This document shows positions 25,563 to 33,417 of a stretch of DNA of 64,000 nucleotides, piece by piece. Both the position numbers and the translations under genes were made by a program. The number at the start of each line of letters is the position of its first letter. Position 1 is the first letter of the stretch. This DNA comes from Hungatella sp. UBA4396 (GTDB lineage: Bacteria; Bacillota; Clostridia; Lachnospirales; Lachnospiraceae), in contig DGRE01000045.1 of NCBI GenBank assembly GCA_002389905.1, positions 158,604-222,603 of the forward strand, written 5' to 3'. The notes under the pieces are model-generated. The model was not told the origin of the DNA and did no database searches. It was given only the letters and a program-made list of their open reading frames with translations.

Positions 25563-27113
25563 ATGAAACGGAATAGGGGAGTGCTTCGGATTATTTTTGG
25601 CAGGACGATGTTTGCTGTCATTTCTCTTGCTGTTCAGGTGATGATTTTAGTTGCCGCTTACCGGTTTTTAAGCCGCTACATGGTGTACGTTTACGGAAGC
25701 TTTACTCTTCTCAGTGCGCTTGTGATCATTTATATTCTGAACAAAGAGGAAAATCCCAGCTTTAAACTGGCGTGGATGGTGCCCATTGCGGCAGTTCCTG
25801 TATTTGGAACGCTTTTTTATCTGTTTGTGGAATTTCAGATTCTGGGAAAATTAATGGATAAAAAGCTGAGGGCCAATATGGAGCATACGGAGGGCTATTT
25901 GGCCCAGAATCCAAAGGTTCTGGAAAATCTGTCAAAGATCAGCAGGCAAAGTGCCAATCTGGCTTTTTACCTTAAAAATTCGGGAAATTACTCTGTTTAT
26001 GGAAGTACCAATGCAAAGTATTTTTCATTGGGAGAGATCATGTTTGAAGAGATGAAGAAGGAACTGGAAGGGGCGGAGCGGTTCATCTTCATGGAGTATT
26101 TTATTGTGGAACGGGGAGAGATGTGGGACGGGATTTTGGAAATTCTGGAGCGTAAGGCAAGAGAAGGGGTGGAGGTCCGGTTTATGTATGACGGAATGTG
26201 CTCTCTCAGCCTTCTTCCTTATGATTATCCTAAGGAATTGCAGGAAAGGGGCATAAAGGCAAAGGCATTTTCTCCCATCAGACCCCTCCTTACCACTTAT
26301 CAGAACAACCGCGACCATAGAAAGATCCTGGTGGTGGATGGGCATACGGCATTTACAGGAGGAATCAATCTGGCGGATGAATACATAAACAGGCGGGTGC
26401 GGTTTGGTCACTGGAAGGATACGGGTATCATGCTGAAGGGCGAGGCTGTCACCAGCTTTACCATGATGTTTTTGCAGATGTGGAATATTTCTGAAAAAGA
26501 GACAGAGGATTACGGCAGGTATTTAAAGGATCCGGAATATTATTATCCTCTGGAATTGAATATGGATGGATTTGTCATTCCTTATGGGGATAATCCTCTG
26601 GATCAGGAAACAGTGGGGAAACAGGTTTATCTGGATGTGATCAATTCTGCCCGGCATTATGTCCACATTATGACCCCTTATCTGGTATTGGACTATGAGA
26701 TGACCCAGGCCCTCACCTATGCGGCCAAGCGGGGAGTGGAAACTGTCATTATTATGCCCCGTATACCGGATAAGAAGTATGCGTTCTTTCTGGCTATGTC
26801 CTATTACGGGGAACTGATCAGGGCAGGAGTGCAGATTTACCAGTATATACCTGGTTTTGTTCATGCTAAGGTCTTTACAAGCGATGATAGCAAGGCAGTG
26901 GTGGGAACCGTTAATATGGATTTTAGAAGTCTTTTTCTACACTTTGAATGCGGAGTATATTTATACCGGAATGAGGTTGTCCGGGATGTGGAACGGGATT
27001 TTCAGGATACCCTGGCCCAGTGCCGGAGAGTTACTTTGGAAGATTACAAAAACTACCCATGGCAGGAAAGGCTGGCAGGCAGAGCGTTACGGCTGTTTGC
27101 GCCGCTTATGTAA
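25563..27113 (+). CDS. cls: Cardiolipin synthase
   Basis: Joins two phosphatidylglycerols to cardiolipin and glycerol at the membrane. The 516-residue length is typical. Two N-terminal helices (residues 14-32 and 37-55) are followed by a PLDc_N-like third helix (WMVPIAAVPVFGTLFYLFV). The two HKD motifs are complete: His252 in DHRKILVVDGHTAFTGGINLA and His434 in VHAKVFTSDDSKAVVGTVNMD. GGGAGG precedes the ATG. It is a single gene ended by a strong hairpin shared with the convergent collagen-like gene. Confidence 0.95.
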   Translation: MKRNRGVLRIIFGRTMFAVISLAVQVMILVAAYRFLSRYMVYVYGSFTLLSALVIIYILNKEENPSFKLAWMVPIAAVPVFGTLFYLFVEFQILGKLMDKKLRANMEHTEGYLAQNPKVLENLSKISRQSANLAFYLKNSGNYSVYGSTNAKYFSLGEIMFEEMKKELEGAERFIFMEYFIVERGEMWDGILEILERKAREGVEVRFMYDGMCSLSLLPYDYPKELQERGIKAKAFSPIRPLLTTYQNNRDHRKILVVDGHTAFTGGINLADEYINRRVRFGHWKDTGIMLKGEAVTSFTMMFLQMWNISEKETEDYGRYLKDPEYYYPLELNMDGFVIPYGDNPLDQETVGKQVYLDVINSARHYVHIMTPYLVLDYEMTQALTYAAKRGVETVIIMPRIPDKKYAFFLAMSYYGELIRAGVQIYQYIPGFVHAKVFTSDDSKAVVGTVNMDFRSLFLHFECGVYLYRNEVVRDVERDFQDTLAQCRRVTLEDYKNYPWQERLAGRALRLFAPLM

Positions 27114-27130
27114 ATGGGTGGAAGGAAAGA

Positions 27131-27167
27131 AAATATGCCGGAGGCGGTTGCCTCCGGCATATTTTTT
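27131..27167. terminator. Terminator after cls
   Basis: AAATATGCCGGAGGC pairs perfectly with GCCTCCGGCATATTT around GGTT, followed by more T. It lies between convergent cls and the collagen-like gene. Confidence 0.93.
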
Positions 27168-27195
27168 GATCTTTCTTTATGCCTGTAAATGTTGT

Positions 27196-29520
27196 TTAGT
27201 TGGCTTCGATGATGACCATGCTGGCCTGAATAGGAACCTGAGCGTAGTTTACGGTTGATCCTGTTGTATTAAGCAGGGACAAGGTAGCAGGAACTGCTCC
27301 GATGGTCAGGAATGCCATTCCGTTTAACTGTCCTGTAACGATAGGTGAGCTTGCTGAAACGTTGCCGCTGGTATTGATTCTTAAAGTAAATTCCACATAA
27401 GTGGATGGGCCGGCTCCGTCTGTAGATACCCACCAGTATACATAGTAGTTCTTTTCTGCACTGAGAGTTACAATACCGGTTGCAGGATTGTAATCAATGT
27501 TAAGGCTTTGGTCATTTAAAATTGTGTTGAATAAAACGATGCCGTCGTCTGCAACACTTGAAGCTCCTGTGAGCTGTATCTGGACGCCTCTTAACTGTGC
27601 GGCAGGTCCCTGAGTTCCTTGTGGTCCCTGAGGTCCGGTAGGCCCGATAGGTCCTTGCGGTCCCTGAGGTCCGGTAGCGCCGGTAGGTCCGGTAGGTCCG
27701 ATTGGTCCCTGTGGTCCCTGAGCACCGGTAGCACCAGTAGCGCCAGTAGGTCCTTCAGGTCCGGTTGGTCCCTGAGGTCCGACAGGTCCCTGAGCACCGG
27801 TAGCGCCTGTAGCTCCGGTAGCGCCGGTAGGTCCGGTAGGTCCGATAGGTCCTTGAGCACCAGTAGCGCCAGTAGCGCCGGTAGCACCGGTAGGTCCGGT
27901 AGGTCCTTGCGGTCCCTGAGCGCCAGTAGCACCAGCGGGTCCGGTAGGTCCAGTAGGTCCTTCAGGTCCCTGAGCGCCGGTAGCGCCAGTCGGTCCGGTC
28001 GGTCCAATAGGTCCTTGAGCGCCAGTAGCGCCGGTCGGTCCGGTCGGTCCAACAGGTCCCTGAGCACCAGTAGCGCCGGTAGGTCCGGTCGGTCCTTCAG
28101 GTCCCTGGGCACCAGTAGCGCCAGTCGGTCCAGTCGGCCCCTGAGGTCCGGCAGGTCCCTGAGCACCAGTAGCGCCGGTAGGTCCGGTCGGTCCCTGAGG
28201 TCCGGCAGGTCCCTGAGCGCCGGTAGCGCCAGTCGGTCCAGTTGGTCCAACAGGTCCTTGAGCACCAGTTGCGCCAGCAGGTCCGGTAGGTCCTTCAGGT
28301 CCCTGAGCACCAGTTGCGCCGGTAGGTCCAGTCGGTCCCTGAGGTCCGGCAGGTCCCTGAGCGCCAGTAGCGCCAGTAGGTCCAGTAGGTCCTTGTGGTC
28401 CGGCAGGTCCCTGAGCGCCAGTAGCACCAGTTGCGCCAGTCGGTCCAGTCGGTCCCTGAGCACCGGTAGCACCAGTAGCGCCGGTCGGTCCGGTCGGTCC
28501 CTGAGGTCCGGCAGGTCCCTGAGCACCAGTTGCACCAGTTGCGCCAGTAGGTCCTTGCGGTCCGGCAGGCCCGGTCGGTCCAGTCGGTCCTTGTGGTCCA
28601 GCGGGTCCCTGAGCACCAGTTGCGCCGGTAGGTCCGGTTGGTCCTACAGGTCCCTGAGGTCCAGCGGGTCCCTGAGCGCCGGTAGCGCCAGTTGCGCCAG
28701 TCGGTCCGGTCGGTCCCTGAGGTCCGGCAGGTCCCTGAGCACCGGTAGCACCAGTCGCGCCAGTAGGTCCAGTCGGTCCCTGAGCGCCGGTAGCGCCAGT
28801 TGCGCCAGTCGGTCCGGTCGGTCCCTGAGGTCCGGCAGGTCCCTGAGCGCCGGTAGCACCAGTTGCGCCAGTAGGTCCAGTCGGTCCCTGAGCGCCGGTA
28901 GCGCCAGTTGCGCCAGTAGGTCCTGTTGGTCCCTGAGGTCCGGCAGGTCCCTGAGCGCCGGTAGCGCCAGTTGCGCCGGTAGGTCCAGTCGGTCCCTGAG
29001 CACCGGTAGCACCAGTTGCGCCAGTAGGTCCGGTAGGTCCAACTGGTCCCTGAGGCCCAATTTCACCGCTAGGTCCGGCTGGCCCAGTTGGTCCCTGAGC
29101 ACCGGTAGCGCCAGTTGCGCCAGTAGGTCCAATTGGTCCCTGAGCACCGGTAGCGCCAGTTGCGCCGGTTGGCCCAATTGGTCCCTGAGCACCGGTAGCG
29201 CCGGTTGCGCCGGTAGGTCCAGTCGGTCCCTGAACGCCCTGAGGTCCAGCAGGTCCTACAGGCCCCTGAGCGCCGGCAGGTCCCTGTGGTCCGGCAGGTC
29301 CGGCAGGTCCCTGAGGTCCGGTTGGTCCCTGAGGTCCCATAAATCCTCTAGGTCCCTGAGGTCCGGTTGGTCCTGAGAATCCCCTTGGTCCCTGAGGTCC
29401 AGTTGGTCCTACGAATCCTCTAGGCCCCTGAGGACCAGGGCAGCCTCTAGGCCCCTGAGGTCCCGTTGGGCCGCAGCAACCGCAACAGCGGTTATCGTCC
29501 CAATTTCTACAATTACTCAT
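27196..29520 (-). CDS. Collagen-like exosporium-type protein (BclA-like)
   Basis: 774 residues. A short Cys-rich head (MSNCRNWDDNRCCGCCGPTG) has no signal peptide. About 610 residues of uninterrupted Gly-X-Y triplets follow, with units such as GPTGPTGATGATGAQGP and GPAGPQ. The C-terminal ~135 residues (from QLRGVQIQLTGASSVADDG) form a beta-rich domain like the trimerising BclA C-terminal domain. In Bacillus and Clostridium such proteins make hair-like filaments on spores; threonines in X-Y positions are glycosylation sites there. AGGAGGGAACTATA before the ATG gives a firm start. The neighbouring DUF4489 genes point the same way. The internal repeats are prone to recombination and may vary in length between strains. 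Confidence 0.9.
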   Translation of the reverse strand: MSNCRNWDDNRCCGCCGPTGPQGPRGCPGPQGPRGFVGPTGPQGPRGFSGPTGPQGPRGFMGPQGPTGPQGPAGPAGPQGPAGAQGPVGPAGPQGVQGPTGPTGATGATGAQGPIGPTGATGATGAQGPIGPTGATGATGAQGPTGPAGPSGEIGPQGPVGPTGPTGATGATGAQGPTGPTGATGATGAQGPAGPQGPTGPTGATGATGAQGPTGPTGATGATGAQGPAGPQGPTGPTGATGATGAQGPTGPTGATGATGAQGPAGPQGPTGPTGATGATGAQGPAGPQGPVGPTGPTGATGAQGPAGPQGPTGPTGPAGPQGPTGATGATGAQGPAGPQGPTGPTGATGATGAQGPTGPTGATGATGAQGPAGPQGPTGPTGATGAQGPAGPQGPTGPTGATGAQGPEGPTGPAGATGAQGPVGPTGPTGATGAQGPAGPQGPTGPTGATGAQGPAGPQGPTGPTGATGAQGPEGPTGPTGATGAQGPVGPTGPTGATGAQGPIGPTGPTGATGAQGPEGPTGPTGPAGATGAQGPQGPTGPTGATGATGATGAQGPIGPTGPTGATGATGATGAQGPVGPQGPTGPEGPTGATGATGAQGPQGPIGPTGPTGATGPQGPQGPIGPTGPQGPQGTQGPAAQLRGVQIQLTGASSVADDGIVLFNTILNDQSLNIDYNPATGIVTLSAEKNYYVYWWVSTDGAGPSTYVEFTLRINTSGNVSASSPIVTGQLNGMAFLTIGAVPATLSLLNTTGSTVNYAQVPIQASMVIIEAN
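27600..29450 (-). repeat. Gly-X-Y collagen repeat tract
   Basis: A tandem array of 9-base Gly codon triplets grouped into longer units of about 27-63 bases (GPTGPTGATGATGAQGP followed by AGPQ). The array produces long but spurious open frames on both strands. Confidence 0.92.
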
Positions 29521-29782
29521 TATAGTTCCCTCCTGTCAAGGTTTAATATTGTGATTTTATTATCCGCGTAGTTAGCTGTAGAGCGGAAATCATAATATAA
29601 AGGCTTCTTGCAATCCTTTATAGTTTATGATATGTGCTTTATGTCAAGTTTGTTAGAAACTTAATAATCCTGATTGTGCTTAAATCTTCGCAGAAAAAAG
29701 CCGCTCCGCTGATTCCAATCAGCAGGGCAGCCTTATGGTAATTTAAGAGCTGCACTTCCGCAGCGTACTCTATCCGCCATGA
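29521..29782. other. Intergenic region upstream of the collagen-like gene
   Basis: 262 bases. It holds the collagen gene's leader and presumably its promoter on the minus strand (no clear sigma-A hexamers, as expected if it is read by a sporulation sigma factor, which is inferred), plus the terminator of the minus-strand gene at 29783. Confidence 0.5.
29694..29732 (-). terminator. Terminator of the 30517-29783 gene
   Basis: Read on the minus strand: a G/C-rich stem GGCTGCCCTGCTGATT with AATCAGCGGAGCGGC (some G-U and a mismatch) then TTTTTT. Confidence 0.75.
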
Positions 29783-30517
29783 TCAATAGACGCTGCTCTT
29801 GATAGCGTCAATCAATGTATTGAGCCCCAGTTCATTACAATCATTGATCAGCCCCATAACAATAAATTTGCCCAGGGATTTTTTTGTTCCTGCCAGATCA
29901 TTCATATTGAACAGCCGGATGGTTTCTTCAATGAGCTCGGCAATTTCTTTGTTTGCTTCGTTTTTATGAGTGAAGCTTACAAATAATTTCTGAAGTTCCT
30001 TGATCACCTGTTCATTTGCTCCTCTTGCCACCACATTCAGTACCTGTATTTCCTCGCTGGCTTCCTTTGGAGGGTCTTCGCTGATGGCCTTTCCGTCACC
30101 TGAAAAGCTGATCTGAAGATTTGCGTCCTCTTTGTCTCCTGCAATGCTTTCGCTGATCAGTTCATAAGCCTGAAGGGTAAAGCCGTCATTAGCTGAAAGA
30201 AAGGTATAGGTTTTTCCGGAACAGCTCTCAAAATGAATGCCCTTTATATCTTTCTTTTTCTCATGCCGGTAAGCCCAGGAGGCCAGGTATAAGGCAAGAA
30301 CTGCCAGCATACCAATGATACTAATGAGATTGGGGCCGGATAAGGCTATAAAAAGCAGGAGCAGTGAAAAACGGATCGGAAAACTTTCCTTCGGCCCATT
30401 TCCCATCCATACCCGGGAAATGGCGGAGGTTTTTATCATATGATTTTCCCATCTGACGGTATTTCCTTCGATAACCATAGTAGAATCTTTAAATACCATA
30501 TTCTTTTGACTTGTCAT
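29783..30517 (-). CDS. Membrane protein with DUF6232-like head
   Basis: A 244-residue protein. The N-terminal stretch (MVIEGNTVRWENHMIKTSAI and a following strand) and the two close membrane helices (RFSLLLLFIALSG and LISIIGMLAVLALYLASWAY, residues 50-85) resemble DUF6232 proteins. A beta-rich cytoplasmic piece (GIHFESCSGKTYTFLSANDG) is followed by a C-terminal helical domain of about 90 residues. It lies 21 bases after the DUF4489 gene on the same strand with AGGGGG before its ATG, so it belongs to that operon. Function unknown. Confidence 0.78.
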   Translation of the reverse strand: MTSQKNMVFKDSTMVIEGNTVRWENHMIKTSAISRVWMGNGPKESFPIRFSLLLLFIALSGPNLISIIGMLAVLALYLASWAYRHEKKKDIKGIHFESCSGKTYTFLSANDGFTLQAYELISESIAGDKEDANLQISFSGDGKAISEDPPKEASEEIQVLNVVARGANEQVIKELQKLFVSFTHKNEANKEIAELIEETIRLFNMNDLAGTKKSLGKFIVMGLINDCNELGLNTLIDAIKSSVY

Positions 30518-30538
30518 GAGATTCCCCCTTATATAATT

Positions 30539-31126
30539 TCACTGTTCGTTTTCTATAATAAATGCAGCAAGGACGGGATTTGTAATCATTACAGCGCCCA
30601 CCGTATCAAATCCCATGACTTCTATGCGTATGCTGTAGTTGCAGCATTCAGAGGCCATTGAGTCTAAGTCCCAGGCTGTTAATGAAAACGTGTTGGTTTC
30701 AGTACTTTCTTCATTTCTTATGAAAACGAAGCTAGAGCCAACGGGAAACGGATTGGTCTGATTTTTTTCCTGTTTAAATAACTGGAATTTAAGGTGCAGC
30801 CTTGCCCCAGTTATAGCAATGCTGCAGGAAAAGTTAAAATGCATGGAAAAGTTCTTATATTCAGAGGTATCAAGATTGATGGAAGCTACCGTGTAAATGG
30901 CATTTTTATCTGTATTTTCCGGCAGAAAAATGCCACCGGAAGAAGAACCTTTCAACATCATCTTGTTTGGAGCAGAAACTACCTCAGGGCTTTCGGGTTC
31001 AGGAAGACTTTGTACCATTAGCTTTTGACCGCATTGTACGGGCGGAACAGGGTGGGGGTTCCGATTGAACGTATTGCGATATGGGACATTCCTTGGATAG
31101 GGCATACCAAATAAGCAACGATTCAT
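30539..31126 (-). CDS. DUF4489 protein, paralogue 1
   Basis: 195 residues. Residues 58-195 match DUF4489, with a spine also found in the neighbour at 31238: MLKGSSSGGIFLPENT, FSMHFNFSCSIAITGARLHLKFQLFKQ and the ITNPVLAAFIIEN ending. A Pro-rich N-terminal part (RNPHPVPPVQ) is unique to it. There is no signal peptide. The frame begins with TTG at 31132, but AAGGAG eight bases before the ATG at 31126 is better placed. DUF4489 genes in clostridia are often found with spore-surface genes, which fits the adjacent collagen-like gene; function itself is unproven. Confidence 0.85.
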   Translation of the reverse strand: MNRCLFGMPYPRNVPYRNTFNRNPHPVPPVQCGQKLMVQSLPEPESPEVVSAPNKMMLKGSSSGGIFLPENTDKNAIYTVASINLDTSEYKNFSMHFNFSCSIAITGARLHLKFQLFKQEKNQTNPFPVGSSFVFIRNEESTETNTFSLTAWDLDSMASECCNYSIRIEVMGFDTVGAVMITNPVLAAFIIENEQ

Positions 31127-31237
31127 GTCCAAAGCTCCTTAAATGAAAGCTCATAGATAGAGCATTCAGTAAAATTACCAAATACCCTATCTATGAAAGA
31201 AGTTAGTTTATGCAGCTATTTGTATCAATGGCTTCAA

Positions 31238-31783
31238 TTAATAGCAGTCTGCGTTATCTACAACGATTGCAGAAAGAGTAGCGTTGTTGATAGAAGTAAC
31301 ACCAACCGTAGCAACACCGGCAACCGTAGCAACTACGCTGTAGGTGCAGCAGTCTTCGTCACAGATATCGCAATCGCAGACGAAGAAGGAGAAGGTATTG
31401 CTGTCTGTAACGGCTACAAGCCGGGCAAATGTCCAGATCGGTCCTACTGGAATAGGAACAAGCTGGCCTCTACACTGTTTGAACACCTGGAAGTTAAGGG
31501 TGATAACTGCTGCTGTAGTTACAACGTTGCTGGCAAATTCAAATTTAATACATGGGTTCTTTAAGCCTCTTGTATCTACGCTTACAGTTGATAAAGTAAA
31601 GGTAGCGCCTGCAACAGTAGCTAATGGGAGAGTTACGGCTCCCTGACTTCCGCATTTTAGCATTGATCTGTTTGGCTTTAGGTATTTCTTCTTGCGCTCG
31701 CATGTGCAGCTGCAGTTGCATGTGCAATCCTGCTGACACTCGTCACAATCGCATTCGCACATTCTCATATCTTGATCCATCAT
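31238..31783 (-). CDS. DUF4489 protein, paralogue 2, Cys-rich head
   Basis: 181 residues. The N-terminal 30 residues are extremely Cys/Asp rich (MCECDCDECQQDCTCNCSCTCE), a likely metal-binding or cross-linking head. The DUF4489 domain follows (MLKCGSQGAVTLPLA, CIKFEFASNVVTTAAVITLNFQVFKQ, ending SINNATLSAIVVDN), closely parallel to the paralogue downstream. GGAGGT six bases before the ATG sets the start. It is first in the minus-strand order 31783 to 29783, with a 111-base gap to the second gene. Cys-rich coat-type proteins cross-link in spore layers; applying this here is inference. Confidence 0.87.
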   Translation of the reverse strand: MMDQDMRMCECDCDECQQDCTCNCSCTCERKKKYLKPNRSMLKCGSQGAVTLPLATVAGATFTLSTVSVDTRGLKNPCIKFEFASNVVTTAAVITLNFQVFKQCRGQLVPIPVGPIWTFARLVAVTDSNTFSFFVCDCDICDEDCCTYSVVATVAGVATVGVTSINNATLSAIVVDNADCY

Positions 31784-32037
31784 GATGTGACCTCCATTTT
31801 GCTTAATAAGTTAGGTTGTTTAATTATACCTGCTTGGTATACTATATTATATTAAAGAGAAAAGATTGTGCTACACCCCGAGGGCAATATTACCGTGGTA
31901 TGGGGGGACGGGATCAGTTTTCATAGATTTTTGCTGTTGATAAAAATAATCAGGAAATTTTGACCATATTGTACTATAATATGATTTAACCGGAAGATAA
32001 CCAATGAATCAAGCATAACAGAAATGGAGGATACAGA

Positions 32038-32394
32038 ATGTCAACTGCAATTATATGTATTATTTTAGCCGTACTTTGCTTCTTTGGAGTGAGAAGTACT
32101 ATAAAAAGGACGAAATATGGATGCTGCGGAGGCGGCGGTGAAGAAAAGAAGATTAAGGTAACTGATAAAGATATTTCCCATTACCCCTATTCAAGCATCA
32201 TAGAAGTGGATGGAATGACCTGCGGAAAGTGCCAAAACAGAGTGGAGAATGCTTTTAACAACCAGGAGGGAGTGTATGCTTCGGTGGATCTGGATAAAAG
32301 ACAGGCAGTGGTCCGCATGAAAAACCAGATGTCCGAGGACCAGCTGAAAGAGATCGTAAGAAAGGCAGGCTATATGCCGGGAGCCGTAAAATAA
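32038..32394 (+). CDS. Membrane-anchored heavy-metal-associated (HMA) domain protein
   Basis: 118 residues. The N-terminal helix (STAIICIILAVLCFFGVRSTI) and CCGGGGEEKK resemble FeoB-associated Cys-rich anchors. Residues 50-118 are an HMA domain with the metal site GMTCGKC (Cys62, Cys65), as in CopZ copper chaperones or the domains of P-type ATPases. A tethered metal-binding domain with no ATPase beside it is unusual. AAATGGAGG precedes the ATG. It is a single gene with a hairpin after it. Confidence 0.88.
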   Translation: MSTAIICIILAVLCFFGVRSTIKRTKYGCCGGGGEEKKIKVTDKDISHYPYSSIIEVDGMTCGKCQNRVENAFNNQEGVYASVDLDKRQAVVRMKNQMSEDQLKEIVRKAGYMPGAVK

Positions 32395-32412
32395 ATGAAA
32401 TAGGCATGGATA

Positions 32413-32445
32413 GAACCGCAGTCTTAATGGGCTGCGGTTCTCTTT
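32413..32445 (+). terminator. Terminator after HMA gene
   Basis: GAACCGCAG pairs with CTGCGGTTC around a 10-base loop, followed by TCTTT. Confidence 0.75.
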
Positions 32446-32521
32446 ATGGGGGGAGGGTTTACCGGAAAAGGGATTGACCGGACCGGGGAAATGCAATAGA
32501 ATAGAAGGCGAGGTGAAAAAA

Positions 32522-33382
32522 ATGACAGAAGGTGCATTGGTTTTAGAAGGCGGTTCTTTAAGAGGCGTATTTACAGCCGGAGTATTGGACGTATTTATGG
32601 AAACGGGAATCAGCCTGTCTTATGTAAATGGTGTGTCAGCCGGTTCCATGGCCGGAATGAGCTATGTCAGCGGCCAGATCGGGCGGACCATTAAAGTTGA
32701 TTTGGATTATGTCAGAGATAAACGGTTTTTAAGCTTTCGGAACATGGTGAAAAACCGTTCTATTTTTAATTTTGATTTTCTCTTCGGGGAGCTCAGTGAA
32801 ACCCTGGTCCCCTTTGATTATGATAGTTTTTGGAAATCTCCTCAAAAGTTTGAGGTGGTTGCAACCCGCTGTAAGACGGGAAAACCGGAGTACTTTGAAA
32901 AAAGCTCCAGTGATGATTTTATCAATGCGGTAAAGGCTTCCAGCAGCATTCCCATCCTTTCCGGAATGGTCAATGTCAACGGAAAGAAGTATTTAGATGG
33001 CGGCTGTTCCATGCCCATTGCCTATGAGAGGGCCATTGATTTAGGATATGAGAAAATCATTTTAATTCTGACCAGGGAAAAGGGGTACCGGAAGCCGCCT
33101 CTGGATAAATGGACAAAAAAAGGGTATGAGCGTTATTTTGCTCCTCTGCCTGAGTTTTTAAAGGCTTTGAAAGAAGTTCCGGACCGGTATAACCGGATGC
33201 AGGAGGAAATTGACAATCTGGAAGAGGCTGGAAGAATTTATGTAATCCGTCCGGATAAGCATGTGACAGTACAGAGGACAGAACAGGATAAGCGGAAGCT
33301 GGAAGCCCTTTATGAGGACGGGAAGCGTCTGGCAGAAGAGAATTTGGAAAAATTAAAGCATTATCTGGAAATTTCAGAGTAA
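32522..33382 (+). CDS. Patatin-like phospholipase (YjjU type)
   Basis: A 286-residue acyl hydrolase. The oxyanion loop is EGGSLRGVFTAG, the nucleophile is Ser39 in NGVSAGSMAGM (the GxSxG motif), and the dyad Asp is Asp159 in LDGGCSMP. The C-terminal 90 residues are a charged helical extension (DUF6363-like). The frame opens 16 codons upstream, but GAGGTG before the ATG at 32522 and the family's start support the shorter form. Substrate unknown; the group hydrolyses lipid acyl esters in the cytoplasm or at the membrane. Confidence 0.9.
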   Translation: MTEGALVLEGGSLRGVFTAGVLDVFMETGISLSYVNGVSAGSMAGMSYVSGQIGRTIKVDLDYVRDKRFLSFRNMVKNRSIFNFDFLFGELSETLVPFDYDSFWKSPQKFEVVATRCKTGKPEYFEKSSSDDFINAVKASSSIPILSGMVNVNGKKYLDGGCSMPIAYERAIDLGYEKIILILTREKGYRKPPLDKWTKKGYERYFAPLPEFLKALKEVPDRYNRMQEEIDNLEEAGRIYVIRPDKHVTVQRTEQDKRKLEALYEDGKRLAEENLEKLKHYLEISE

Positions 33383-33417
33383 GGGATGCCTTGCGGGAAG
33401 GAAAGACGGTATAGTTT

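Noticed and set aside
27591..29376. Long open frames on both strands over the collagen-like gene (341 and 585 codons)
   Set aside because: They are produced by the 9-base Gly-X-Y repeat; their products are monotonous Leu/Asp/Arg or Ser/Arg strings, and they have no ribosome binding sites.
27600..29450. CRISPR-like repeat array
   Set aside because: The repeats are contiguous coding triplets without unique spacers; no CRISPR array or cas gene is present in the window.
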